Source of the DNA: Peromyscus leucopus
Lineage: Eukaryota; Chordata; Mammalia; Rodentia; Cricetidae
Direction of reading: 5' to 3'
NCBI RefSeq assembly: GCF_004664715.2
Contig: NC_051072.1
Location: 29,781,994-29,845,993 of the forward strand
Length of the DNA: 64,000 nucleotides
Positions 1 through 10,882 of the stretch are shown one piece after another (position 1 is the stretch's first letter; every line of letters starts with the position of its first letter). The translations under genes were made by a program, and so were the position numbers. The notes beneath the pieces were generated by a model. That model saw only the letters and a program-made list of their open reading frames with translations, was not told the DNA's origin and did not search any database.

Positions 1-572
1 TTTCTTCCTCCTTTGGAAATGGAATGTGATTGTTGAGTTCTAAATGGTAAGAAAGTCTGTCTTCCACGGTGGCATCAAAGAGTCAAAAGGAGAAAATAGG
101 AAGCTTCTGGTTTCTGTGTCTGAGCTGAAGACAGGGCTCAGACATCTGGCAGAATAACCTGCAGTTTGGCATTGGTGTTCCTGGTCACACTATGGTTGCT
201 TTCTCGTCTATAAATAATATCCAGTGATGGGAACATCACTGCTTAGGGTAGCAGAGAGACAGTTAGACTAAGAAAGCTCTTCCCTTGCACTCTGACCAGA
301 AAATTATATGGCACCTGGAAATGCCAGTGTCTGGCTTTAAAAAATATGAGAAAGTTCATGCAAAGGATGCAACATTTCACTTAGGTAGGAGGAATAAGCT
401 ATTACACAGCACAGGGACTATAGCTAATAATAATGTAATGTGTTCTTGAATAATACTGTCAAAGGAGTTTTCAAAGTTTCCCACATAGAAATGAAAAGTA
501 TGTGAAGGAAAACGTGCTAATTCGCTTGATCAAATCATTTCAAGATGTATGCATATATTAAACAAAAATCTT
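1..572. other. unassigned, no gene seen
   Basis: I recognise no repeat or gene here. The base composition is AT-rich and there is a short TAATAATAATG stretch near 427. It ends where a minus-strand L1 3' end begins. Confidence 0.5.
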
Positions 573-970
573 TAGTTTTGAAGACATCATGCATGTGCAC
601 AGTGAAATATGATCATATCTACCTCAAATTTCCTCCTTTCAACCTGACATGCTCCTCTCCCAACTTCTTGTCTGTTTTTCTTTTTTTTGAATAACCTACT
701 CAGTCCATTTTAGTGCTTCTCATATGTGCATGGGTGTGGAGCCATCCACTAGAGCACGGGGAACCTATCAGTGACCATATCCTTGAGGAAGAATGGTTCT
801 CCATCCCTTAGCAACTACCCACTACCAATAGATCCTCAGTGTGGGTGAATCCTGGTGATCATACGTATAGATATGCCAGGATGTTTGTTGGCTTGATCTT
901 ATGAAGGCCTTCTGCAATAGAAACAAGGCTGTAACAAATGCCCACTTCACAGGAGGACATTTCACCTGGT
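573..970 (-). mobile_element. L1 3' UTR fragment, sense half of a probable twin-primed insertion
   Basis: Read on the minus strand this is the terminal part of a rodent L1 3' UTR. On the plus strand it shows the diagnostic order: GATCATATCTACC, an AT-rich spacer, CCCAT-type 'ATATGTGCATGGGTGTGG', 'GAGCCATCCACTAGAGCA', then 'GGCTTGATCTTATG' and finally 'GACATTTCAC'. The copy is diverged, and its poly-T side (the L1 3' end) lies to the left. Its 5' limit falls at the L1 position where the neighbouring plus-strand piece ends. That is the pattern expected of one insertion with a 5' inversion. Confidence 0.75.
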
Positions 971-1014
971 AAAGCAAACCCATGACTGGAAGGTCATGGA
1001 CTGTAGGGTAGAAT

Positions 1015-1316
1015 GTATTATTGTTGTTTTACTAAATTGTCACGTTGTCAAATTGCCTTCTAAATACTATTATTTCTATCCACAGACCTGGACTACTCTT
1101 AACTTTGGTTAGAGAAGTTTCTTTTTGCAGTGTGCAGTGGCCAATGAAAAGAGGCACACCAGGTCTAAGTGCTGAGAAAAAGACACTAAGTGATCAGCAC
1201 TAAGTGGGACATTTATATCGACACCCCTGACACACACACCAAGGGTCAGGGGATGTTGCAGAAGTGTGACCAGAAAGAGTGTAAGAGCTGGAGGATGGGG
1301 AGGAATGTTGTACGTG
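1015..1316 (+). mobile_element. L1 3' UTR fragment, inverted 5' half of the same insertion
   Basis: Plus-strand L1 3' UTR with 'TTACTAAATTGTCA', 'ACAGACCTGGACTACTC', 'TTTGGTTAGAGAAG' and, at the end, 'TGTAAGAGCTGGAGGATGG'. In intact rodent L1 copies as I remember them, the next bases are those that begin the minus-strand piece at about 970. The two pieces together are therefore contiguous L1 sequence folded head to head. No target duplication is visible, as expected for an old copy. Confidence 0.7.
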
Positions 1317-4300
1317 CGTATTTTACATAGTTTTTACTTTTCAATTAAAATAATATCATTGATGATAATAATAATTATTAATAATACAAAAGTAGCACAT
1401 CTAATATATAAATCTTGACATGATATGAACTTGGGCGTTCCAAGAGCTTCACTGAAATTCAACTTATTATCAGTTAGCATCTTTGCAAATGTAAGTAAGA
1501 ACACAGCAAACTGAAATAGGTGACTGCCCCAGTAAAATGTAGAGGGCAGCTGAGAGAAACGAAGTAACTCACAACTCTAGTATGCTTTTGTACAGCCTGT
1601 TGTAAATATTCACTTATGTAAAGTGTCTAGTTATGTGCCTTGTGTAGGAAGAACTATATCCTGGGAAGGTTGACCTCAACACCATTGGTCTGCTGCATGG
1701 TATTTATCCAAGCATTCTTTTTTTTGGCAATGTTTGCCAGTTTATTCATTCAGAAACATGAGAAGGATGGTCTGAGTCACATGGGTTTGCTTGTGCTTCG
1801 TTACTAAATGTGAGACCTTCGTCTTGGTTTTGGTTTGTTATGATGTGTAACATTACATAAACTATTTAATTTCGCTAAACCAGACTTTCTTCATTTATAA
1901 ACCATGTGCAACTGTTGGTTATTGTCTTTTCCTAGAAAGGAAAAGAAGGGTGAAATCTAGGATTACATATTTTAATTATTTTGCCCAGGGTTTTAGTAGA
2001 TTTTCTATAATGTATTTTTGAACATGAAACTTCACTTTATTTATTTATTTATTCTTGTATTTATGTACATACATGTATGGTTTAAGTGTTCTTTCAATAT
2101 TCACAGGATGTCTGCATAGATATTTGCTGGAATGAGTATATTCAAATATTATTTATGTCTCTCTACTAAAGGAATTCATCAATTAGTAAAGTATGACTTA
2201 ACGTTTGAAAAGGGCTTATAGTGGGAAGATAAATTTAAGGAAGATGCTAACAGTTAGAGCAGAGGATACAGTGTTAAGAGCTACTGACCACCCACTCCTC
2301 CAGGAAGAACTCGCTGGAAATATTTCCATCTCTTTTCTTGTCTTTCCATGCCAGATTGTCAAGTCACTTTGGGTATAAAGTAGTGAGTTATGCAGTCCTG
2401 TCATTGGGGGGTGGGGGGGCAGCAATGTAGCTCGGTATCAAAAGATACAAATAAAAGCTTTGATTTTTTGATTCGGTACATTGTGTGCAAAAGAAGTAAG
2501 TTTGCACAAGCCAAAGCATGTGAAAATTACTAGAAAATCTCTTTGTACTTGCTTACAGGAGAGAAAGGAAGATTTTATTTTTCGTATGACTTGGTGGAAA
2601 TGTTAAATGGTTTTAGAACCAGAAACAGCAAATTTTGAACCTGGATACTGTTTCTTACTTTTTATGTTATTGCTAACCATTTACATTATTCCCTATTCTG
2701 TTATAGTGGAGTGCCACATAGATTAAAAAAAAAATGGTCCTCAGTTTATGCTACTTCACCCCTCTCCATAGTTAAGAAAATTAACAATATAGTTATCTAC
2801 TATAGATGCAGAGGTAGCTATGCCTCATTAACTAAAACATCAACTTTTGCTATCTTTTTTAAAGATGGTGTGTATATGGATAAATCCTCAAAGTTTTACA
2901 GAGCTGGAATCCATTTTGGAGGAGGAGACCTCCGGCTTATTTGCTTCAGGTGTTTTACCAATGGACAGAGCATCAGGGGTTTTCACTTTGACATCTGTCA
3001 GAAGTGATGTCTGGGCCCAATCGACAGTGACTGTCATTGTGTCACACAGAGGCCCTGCAGTAGTGTCAGCAGAGCGAAGAGAGTTCCTAGTCTTTAAATT
3101 TTGACACTGTGAAAGAACGCATGCTAACCATGGCAGGCTTTCTTCACATGCCTGCTTTTCCTCTCTCCCCTCAGGAACTCTTGCATAAGCCAGATTGTGG
3201 ATCTTCTCATACGTGACTCTGAAAAGACACTTACAGTCTAGTTTTGTTGATGTCTAAGGAGAATTCCTTCACATAAGAGCCATCTGGATCATGAGAACAT
3301 GGGCCATACCACACTCACTCCATCAGTTTATTATAGTGTGATAGATACCAATGAGGTTATTTCAACTATTTTTGTCCTTTGAGATGTTTAACTGTTTGTT
3401 ATCTTTAGGGCCTGCTTGACTCGGGTACAAAAGATGGGGCTGTATGACATCTGGTGGTTTTTTTTTTTTTTTTCAATGCTGTTAACTCTATTTCCCAGAT
3501 GTTGGTTTCGTGAGTTGCAGATACTGAATCAGAAGGGATGCAAAGAACACAGGATCCAAATTCTTTTCTGCTTGCATTTTTCTATCTCCTTAACTCTGAT
3601 GTACTTCTGGAAACACAGAAAAGGGACAAGTCGAGGCGCTGATGAAAGGCAGTGAGGCGGGAGAGGACATGAGTACACACAGACTCACAGAGGGAATTGG
3701 CATTAGTTAGGGTGAAATCTCACTTTCTCAAGTGTTCTGAATTAATTGGTACCATAAATATTTTCTTTTAAAGCAGATAATTATCTGCATAGGAACCCTA
3801 TATAATCACAGTGAGACACATGTTTTTTGTTTGATGGATCTGAAAATAAATTATGTTTATTGATTCCTTATTGCAGTTCATGTTAGTGTGTTTCAATGTC
3901 TCCATTGGTTATGTAGTACCAAGAGTATGTAAGTGATTGGACACAATAAATGTGGACTCAGTAAACAAAGCAAGACAAATAAGGAAGTTTCAGTGTGTTA
4001 AAAGCAAGGAAATTCCCGCAGGAGTGAAACTTTAGTCATGATGACTGCTATTATGACTGTAGCAATAGAGTTTCAGAGGTATGCAAACAAAATATGATAA
4101 ATATTGGTCTTGAATAAATTAATAGTCAGCAGTTGATAAAAGTGAATTATTAAGGAAAGTTTGAATTATGTAACTGTATTTAAGAGAATATTATTTTAGG
4201 GGTGGGGGTATTTGCTGTAGCTAAGCTCTGTGGGTAATAGGCCTGATTCAAGTTCTTACATTCTTATGAACTGGCTTTGATTGTCATTTACCATATTTTA

Positions 4301-4623
4301 TATTTTAGTGTCTACTGTACATCATTTGTGAGGACATTTGTTATTGGCTTAACAAAGATTGCATTTCAATAATGGCTAAGTGTCTGAAGAATAAATGGTT
4401 CTATTTTTCAGTCTCCACTGTAGAATTTTTTCATGATTTGAAAAGTATTTCAATAATTTGATGAGGATTGCAGAGTTATTAGTTATTTGATGAACTTTAC
4501 ATTTTATCAAGCAATAAATTAGTAACTCATAATTATAATGATAATCTTTATGTTAGTATAATCATTTTATATTAATTTTTATTGAATAAATGAATAAATT
4601 CTGAATATAAATAAACCAAAAGG

Positions 4624-4626
<3 letters not shown>
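1317..4626. other. long AT-rich unassigned stretch
   Basis: No family I recognise in 3.3 kb. It holds an AATAATAATTATTAATAAT-type run near 1350-1385, a short TTTA run near 2039-2053, a G-rich patch near 2405-2420 and a T14 run near 3459. Two overlapping open frames at 2711-3104 look accidental: low complexity, no signal peptide and no motif. Confidence 0.45.

Positions 4627-4655
<29 letters not shown>
4627..4655. repeat. (AC)n microsatellite
   Basis: About 14 uninterrupted AC units directly abutting the T-side of a B1 remnant, so the array probably grew from the SINE's A-rich tail. Confidence 0.95.
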
Positions 4656-4658
<3 letters not shown>

Positions 4659-4742
4659 CCCTGTTTGTCTCAAACTCACAGAGATCTGCTTACCTCTGCT
4701 TCTCCAGTGTTGGGGTTAAAGGCATGTGCTAACATGCCTGGC
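4656..4742 (-). mobile_element. B1 SINE, internally deleted, antisense
   Basis: The plus strand reads 'CTCAAACTCACAGAGATC', then 'CTCCAGTGTTGGGGTTAAA' and ends 'CATGCCTGGC', which is the complement of the B1 head and centre. The part between the B1 tail and 'CTCAAACTCACAG' is missing compared with full B1 (about 140 bp). Confidence 0.85.
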
Positions 4743-6349
4743 AGTTATATTCCTTTTCCTTAGCATTGTATGCCTCTTAAATTTTTATTCAAGAGAAAGA
4801 TAAGGATTGATTCAAAGAATTAAAAATTTTTCAGACAGAAATTATTGTTTAGCATTTAATTATTACTGAATATTTGCCAAAACTGGCAAGGGTCAAGGTG
4901 GACATAAAGAACCCATTTCTTACACACATATATGTAAATGTTTCCTCAAAAAAGAGCCCCTATAGAAAAAAAAAGTTCAATTGCAAAATTATGTAAAATA
5001 CTGGGAATCAACTAGATGAACAAAATTCTCCAGAAAACAAATCTGTATGATTCATAGGGAAAGGTGGACATTGAGCCAAGAACTGAGTTTTCTTATTGGA
5101 AAAACAGATGCAGGGTAAAATGCTTTGAGTTGCTTTGAAATCTCCTAGCCTATAAGACTCATGGTTGGAATTTTACAGACAATTACATCATTTTATATTT
5201 ATTTAGGATTATCTAGCAATCTCAATTATCCAGATTGCTAGCTACCTTTCTATTTAATTAGTCTGGAATGATCAAGGCCTGAAACCCATTTAGGGACTCT
5301 GGGACATTTTTATTTGGTAGAGAACCTTTTAATGTATCACTCTGAGTGCATTAAATGGTCATTAGGGACTAAATGGTTGAAGTAGCTTATCAATATTGTG
5401 GGGTTTCTCCGAGATTGAAGCTCATTCCCAGAATGGTTCATGCTCTAATATGAAGCTAAGTAAAAACACAAATCTGTAATATTTGGAGTCTCTGTGATGG
5501 TGTGATCAGTTTTGTATCTTCTAATCTTAAAATATCTTAAAAAGGGAACATTGAGAAAGCAAGAAGTCTTCTGATGCCCGAATGACTAATGGCAATCAAT
5601 ACCAACTTTTATTCTAAAACGCTAACTTAATGTACACAAAGTAATTGCAGACCAGTCAAAAACACGGTTCAAAAGGGCACATATCTCCAAAGTCAAAGAG
5701 ATTTCAGAGTAGAAGATCATAGATGTGAAAACCAAAGAAAAGCCATCGTATCCCCAGGTCCCTTACTGCTTGTCTTCTCTGAGGCCTAGGTATTCTCACA
5801 CAAAATGGCTGAAAGATAAGAAAAAAAAAAAAAAAAAAAAAAGAATGAAGCTTTTTGGAATCAATGAAATTTTAATTTTTAGAAGTGCACTATATGTCAA
5901 TTATAAAGATAAGCTCAGAACACATACATCTTGATTTACTGAATTGGAATTCCAAGTAAGATTGCTAAATCAGAGGGCAGTCTTTAATGTATGTCAGATG
6001 TGTCTTTAATAATTTATTTACTTTTTGCCACAAGAAAGGCTAGACTATTTCTTACTTATCTTTGAATCTATCATCTTTCTATAAACTCTATTTACCTATC
6101 TATATAAACATTAAATTATTAGTTTATTAAAATACAGATTTCAAATGAATTATGTCATATTGAAAAAATTACATTCTATTGTTTGTTTGACTATGTTTAA
6201 ATGTTAATTTATCATGATATTCCTCTTTTTTTCTTAGGAAAATTGACTGTATGTTGTTTAAAATGGGTTTTCTGAACAATTATCAATTGAGTAGGTATAG
6301 AATTTTATTTTGGTAGTAAATTAGATTTTTTTCTGATTTAAATTATTTT
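4743..6349. other. unassigned AT-rich stretch
   Basis: No gene or repeat recognised apart from an uninterrupted run of about 22 A at 5820-5841. That A run has no SINE body beside it. The short frame that reads through it (5725-5934) encodes a lysine run and nothing else notable. Confidence 0.45.
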
Positions 6350-6915
6350 GAGAATTTTATATATCAGTACTTGAATCATTTCTATCCCCCAACTCTTCCT
6401 GTGTCCCCATTACTATTAAATTCATAATATTAAATTCATAAATATGTGTATGTTACAAAATTCATCCCACTAATTCCATTTAGGTTGCCTGTTGTAGGTG
6501 TTTATAGGGCTGACCACTTGGAATTGGCTATCAGGAGAGTTATTTCTGCAGAAGTTGCATTCTTTCTTCCCCAGCAGCCATTGATTGCCTGTAACTCTTC
6601 ATCTAGTGGAGAGACCTTGAGGTATTTTTTTCCCCCATCCACATTGGCATATCAACTGGTATTTTCATGATGCAGGTCTCACTTTGGCAAGCATTTTGTT
6701 GAGGTTTCACGACGGCAGCTCCCTGTCATGCCTATAGGATACTGTGTAGCAGCGGATGTCCTAGGGCCTGGGACTTACAATCTTCCCCTCCCCACTTCCG
6801 GCACTATTCCTTGGACCTTAGGTGTGGGGGTTGCATTGTAGAATAGACAACAGGCTCCCTGTAACCAGCTGCTTCCTGCACATTGGCCAGTTGTGGATTT
6901 CTGTAAGAGTCTTAC
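6350..6915 (-). mobile_element. L1 3' UTR fragment (Lx-type), antisense
   Basis: The plus strand carries, in the order seen in other minus-oriented rodent L1 ends, 'AGGGCTGACCACTTGGAATT', 'CCCCATCCACATTGGCAT', 'CCTGTCATGCC' and 'TTGGACCTTAGGTGTGGG', then a degenerate continuation to 'GGCCAGTTGTGG'. The same subfamily occurs at 50.3 kb in this window, and the two can be aligned by eye over about 350 bp. Confidence 0.7.
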
Positions 6916-7272
6916 ATTGGAATTCTTTTTACATATAATGGTTTTTACTGAGGGAAATGAATATGTAACATACTCTACATACATAGAGTATACAGTTTTA
7001 AAAGGTTTGATGCAGATGTATCAGGGAAGCCAAGAGTGCATCTGAAATAATGGGTACATCCAATGACTCATAAAGATCTTCTTGTGTTCCTATGTTCTCC
7101 ATGATGCACCCATCTCCACTGAAGCTCAGTGGAGGTAATAAAATATCTGCTTTCTGTTACTATAGGTGGGTTTGCATTTGGTTTTACTCTTATCTTTTCA
7201 CTCAGTGTAAGCAAACTGGAGTCCAGAGTTTCATATCCTCCATTTAAAATATATGATTAAACTCACTTAATT
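6916..7272. other. short unassigned stretch with a hairpin
   Basis: No gene. It contains a perfect 9-bp inverted repeat at 7114-7134 (CTCCACTGA, loop AGC, TCAGTGGAG). Confidence 0.5.
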
Positions 7273-8147
7273 TATTTTTTCTTTTTTATATTTTTCTCTT
7301 ATTAATTAAAATTTTTCATGTATTTTCCACCCTGACCGAAATTTCCCCTTCCTCCTCTCCTCCCATTCCCCCCTCTTTTCTGCTCACCCCTCTCTCCTGC
7401 CCCCAACCACTCCCATTCAGAAAGGGGCTGTAAACATAGCATGGCATATCAAGTTGAGGCAGGACCAAGCTCCTCCCTGCTTCAAAGCTAGGGGAGGCAA
7501 CCCAGCATGGTTCCCCAAAGCCAGCTCAAGCACCAGGCAAGAACGGGCCCTGATCTCATTGCTGGGAGCCCCACAAACAGACCAAGCTACACAAAACTGT
7601 CACACAGAGGGCCTAGGTGGGTCCCATGCAGGCTCCCTAATTGTTGGTCCAGAGTCTGTGAGCTCCCAGGAGCCTAGATCAGCTGTGTCCGTGGGTTTCC
7701 CCCGTCATGACCTTGACCTCTGGCTCATACCATCCTCCTCCCTCTCTTCAACAGGATTCCTGAAGCTCAGCCCAGTGCTTGGCTGTGGATCTTTGCTGGG
7801 ATTATTCGCGTGGATTCCTGGGAGTTTCCCTGGCACCAGGTTTCTCCCTTAACCCTAAATGCACTCCCTTCCCCCAATCAAGACAGCTCTTTCATTGTTC
7901 TTCCCTTCCATCCCATCCCCAACCCGCCCAATCTGATCCCTCACGTTCCCATCTCCCCCCTCCCTGTCCCCTCACCTCCAGTTGTACCCAGGAGATCTAT
8001 TTCCTCTTCCCAGGGAGATCCATGAGTCCCTCTTTGACCCTCCCCGTCACCTAGCTTCTCTGGGGCTATGAATTGTAGTCTGGTTATCCTTTACTTTACA
8101 TCTAATATCCACTTATGAGTGAGTACGGGTTACCTCACACAGGATGA
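7273..8147 (-). mobile_element. Cricetid L1 3' end with the last codons of ORF2, 5' truncated
   Basis: On the minus strand the right end reads as the last codons of L1 ORF2 ('GTACTCACTCATAAGTGGAT'), followed by the cricetid-type 3' UTR and a poor A-rich tail at the left (poly-T near 7275). It is 5' truncated at 8147. The plus strand is C/T-rich because the UTR is G/A-rich in sense. Fragments of the same UTR recur at 53.4 and 63.8 kb. A 132-codon open frame on the opposite strand (7454-7852) is a by-product of this composition. Confidence 0.9.
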
Positions 8148-8193
8148 AAATCGCTTAATTTAATTTGAATAAATTATTTGATAACATTATGAA

Positions 8194-8195
<2 letters not shown>

Positions 8196-8225
<30 letters not shown>
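8196..8225. repeat. (TTA)n microsatellite
   Basis: Ten TTA units, uninterrupted. Confidence 0.95.
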
Positions 8226-8226
<1 letters not shown>

Positions 8227-8234
8227 TTGCTAAT

Positions 8235-8336
8235 ATTTAGACACCGCCTGCTAAGTAGCCCATATCGGCATGGAAATTGCCATCTTCCCATCCCAGCATT
8301 GTGAGAGCTAGGATTACAAGTATAGAGCCCCATACC
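8235..8336 (-). mobile_element. Old B1-like (PB1D-type) remnant, antisense
   Basis: Weak but ordered match to the complement of B1: 'CATCCCAGCATTGTGAGAGC', 'AGGATTACAAG', 'CCCCATACCAGG'. It is much more diverged than the B1 at 8.77 kb, so it is an early monomer-type copy or chance. Confidence 0.45.
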
Positions 8337-8760
8337 AGGATTACAAATACTTTTGTAATGGTGCTATTTTTTTTCATGATATTTATTTAAAATTCAAGAT
8401 AGGTTTCATAAAGGATTAGAAAGATGATCCCTCTCTCTAAATATTATAAAAATGAGCGAGCTTCCCTTTTTTCCTTCTATTAGCTAGTTTTCCTCTCCCT
8501 TAAGCTTTCCTTGCTCTGAGCTCTTCTGCTAAACGTGAGCTGAGCCCCCTGATCTTCAGGTTCCACCTCTAAACCTGTGGCTGGAACATGGAGGCAAACC
8601 CTGTTCCTGTTTTTTCCGGCAGCCCAGAGGAGCCAGAATGGTCTCAGTCTAGATCCTATCCCCTTCTTACAGAGAGAATCTAAGTTCCCTTTGCAGCTAA
8701 CAAAATGCTACCTGGAGAATTAGCCTACCATCCTCATGACAGTAACCAACTTGGATTTAT
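8337..8760. other. unassigned, C/T-rich
   Basis: No family recognised. The stretch from 8461 to 8735 is richer in C and T than its surroundings and has no open frame of interest. It is bounded by the target duplication of the next B1. Confidence 0.4.
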
Positions 8761-8955
8761 CAACAGAAGGGTTTTTTTTTTTTTTTTTTTTTTTTTTTGG
8801 TTTTTCAAGACAGGGTTTCTCTGTGTAGCTTTTGCACCTTTCCTGGAACTCACTTGGTAGCCCAGGCTGGCCTCAAACTCACAAAGATCCACCTGCCTCT
8901 GCCTCCCAGTGCTGGGATTAAAGGCATGTGCGCACCACTGCCCGGCAACAGAAGG
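8761..8955 (-). mobile_element. Full-length B1 SINE with perfect target duplication, antisense
   Basis: A T27 run (8772-8798) is followed by 'GACAGGGTTTCTCTGTGTAG', 'CACCTTTCCTGGAACTCAC', 'CTGGGATTAAAGGCATGTG' and 'CACTGCCCGG'. The 'CACCTTTCCTGG' segment is the cricetid-type B1 body. The insertion is flanked by CAACAGAAGG at 8761-8770 and 8946-8955, a perfect 10-bp target-site duplication. Low divergence and the long homopolymer tail suggest a fairly young copy. The element itself is 8771-8945. Confidence 0.95.
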
Positions 8956-9074
8956 TTTTTGGTTTGGAAGTATGTAAAGCCATTTTGTGATTTACTCATG
9001 AGTTAGGCAGAATGATCTACTATTTTCCAAATATTCTTTATTCTGTATTATTTTAATTTCTCAACTCATGTTCT

Positions 9075-9274
9075 GTTTTGGGGTCTTATACTTCATTTCT
9101 ATATAGCCAAGGCTAACCTCAAACCTCTGCTCTTCCTCTCTCTAGTTTCCCAGTAGTAGGATTTTAGGCTATGCTACCACACCTGGTTTATGTGGTCCTG
9201 GTGCTGGGGACTGAACTCAGGGATTTGGCTATGCTTGGCAAGCCCTCTCCAAGCGAACCATGTCCTCAGCCCTG
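9075..9274 (-). mobile_element. B4-type SINE (B1 part plus ID-like part), antisense
   Basis: A degenerate B1 complement ('AGGCTAACCTCAAACC', 'AGTAGGATTTTAGGCTATG') is followed by an ID-like complement ('GTGCTGGGGACTGAACTCAG', 'TGCTTGGCAAGCCCTCTCC', 'CCTCAGCCCT'). This order is that of B4, a fusion of an ID-like tRNA-derived head and a B1-like tail, inserted on the minus strand. Confidence 0.8.
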
Positions 9275-9860
9275 CTTATATTTTATTTTATTTTTTTTTG
9301 GTGAAAAAAAAAACCACACCATACTTAATGCCTATTTATCTACTGGAATATGATGCTCACACACTGCTTTTAACTTGCTTATTTTCAATGATAGGGTTTT
9401 AAAAATATATTCCAGACTAGCTAGTCTTGAATTATTAATCTTTTTGTCTCAGTTGTCCAACTGCATGTAATTAAAAAAAGATTTGACACCTTTTATATTT
9501 AAGTGTTGAGTTAATCTACATGCTTGCCAAAATTAATAGTGGCCCTCAAAAAAACTCCAATTTCCTTACTTTAGGAAAGATATAAATGTGCAAAGTATTT
9601 TTTCCAAATTCTTTATTTCAATTTAAAGTTGATACTTTTGAACCTGACTTGAATAGTAAAGGAGGAGAGGGCAGTTACAGAGTGGTTACATTTAAGCTTT
9701 TAAGAATTGTATTATTGAATCAACTTAAATTAAAAAATAATTCTTTCAAAGTGAACTAAAGATTTTTATCTTTGCCTTTGGAGTCATCCATCCCTGATCC
9801 TTCTTACCCACTGACAGCTGTAAAACAATGAATTATCTACTTTCGCACTTAAAAAAAATT
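9275..9860. other. unassigned AT-rich
   Basis: Only an A9-type tract near 9305 and AAAT-rich sequence. No repeat or gene recognised. Confidence 0.4.
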
Positions 9861-10064
9861 CTTACTAATTTTGATATATTTATTTTATGAGTGTGAATAT
9901 TTTGCCTTCATGTGTATATCCTGTGTGTGTGCCTGGTGCCAGCAGAGGTTGGAAGAGAGTGTCAGATCCTCTGATGTCAAACGGTTGTGAGCCACCATGT
10001 GGGTGCTGGGAATCAAGCTGGAGTCCTCTGGAAGAGCAACTGCTGAGCCAACTTTCCAGCCACC
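9861..10064 (-). mobile_element. B3 SINE, antisense
   Basis: The plus strand shows 'TTTTGCCTTCATGTGTATAT', 'GTGTGTGCCTGGTGCCAGC', 'TTGTGAGCCACCATGTGGG' and 'CCTCTGGAAGAGCAACTGC', the complement of a B3 body and its tRNA-derived head. The solo LTR at 10071 sits immediately beyond its head end. Confidence 0.85.
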
Positions 10065-10423
10065 CTTTAATGCTGTGGATATCGCTCTATATAAATAAAA
10101 CACTGATGGCTAGTGACCAGACAGGAAGTATAGGCGGGACAAGGAGAGAGGAGAATTGGGGAAACAGGAAGAAGGAGGGGGAGACACTGCAGCTACTGCC
10201 AGGATAAGCAGCATGTAAAGTCACCGGTAAGCCATAAGCCACATGGCAAGGTATAGATTTATAAAAATGGATTAATTTAAGATATAAGAACAGTTAGCAA
10301 GAAGCCTGCCACGGCCATACAGTTTATAAGTAATATAAACGTCTGAGTGATTATTTTATATATGGATTGTGGAACTGCGGGGCTTGGTGGAACCTGGAGA
10401 GAAGCCCTCCAGCAACACTTTAA
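10065..10423 (+). mobile_element. Solo LTR, ERVK-type (copy 1 of 5), perfect 6-bp duplication
   Basis: The LTR is 10071-10417 (347 bp), starts TGCTGTGG and ends CAGCAACA. Both flanks read CTTTAA (10065-10070 and 10418-10423), a perfect 6-bp target duplication, the length made by class II (ERVK-like) integrases. A tract 'GTATAGGCGGGACAAG' and the conserved block 'GCAAGGTATAGATTTATA' identify the family. No internal retroviral sequence is present, so this is a recombined solo LTR. It resembles LTRs abundant in cricetid genomes; 'mys-like' is a guess. Confidence 0.92.
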
Positions 10424-10459
10424 TAGCTTCTTAATTAATTTAAATAAATGAAAGCGGTA

Positions 10460-10882
10460 TGTGCTGGCTAGTTTTATGTCAACTTGACACAAGCTACAGT
10501 CATCTGAAAGGATGGACCCTCAATTGAGAAAATGGCTTCATAAGATCCAGCTGTAGGTCATTTTCTTAGTGATTGATGTGGGAGGGCTCAGTCTACTGTG
10601 ACTGATATAACCCTTAGGCTGGTGGTCCTGGGTTCTATAAGAAAGCAGGCTGAGCAAGCTATGAGGAGCAAGCCGGTAAGCAGCACTCCTCCATGGCCTC
10701 TGCATCAGTTCCTGTCTCCATGTATTTGTGTAACTGGGCTACAGTCCTGCTTGGGTTCCTGTCCTGAATTCCTTCAGTGATGGCCTATGATGTGGAAGTG
10801 TAAGCCAAATAAACCCTTTCCTCCCCAACTTGCTTTGGTCATGGTGTTTCATTACAGCAATAATAACCCTAACTAGGATACA
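10460..10882 (+). mobile_element. ERVL-like rodent LTR, sense
   Basis: Begins TGTGCTGGCTAG, continues 'TTTATGTCAACTTGACAC', 'GGCTGGTGGTCCTGGGTTC', 'CTCCATGGCCTCTGCATC', has an AATAAA signal at about 10808, and ends 'CCCTAACTAGGATACA'. The TG...CA ends and the poly-A signal near the 3' end fit an LTR. I do not recall its database name. It is shorter than the antisense copy at 13.91 kb, which keeps extra sequence after the poly-A region. No convincing target duplication. Confidence 0.65.

Noticed and set aside
2711..3104. Two overlapping frames of 98 and 85 codons
   Set aside because: Low-complexity start, no shared domain, no splice or promoter context; overlapping frames of this size are expected in random AT-rich DNA of this length.
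7454..7852. 132-codon plus-strand open frame
   Set aside because: It lies wholly in the antisense strand of a cricetid L1 3' UTR whose C-rich composition lacks stops; no protein family resemblance.
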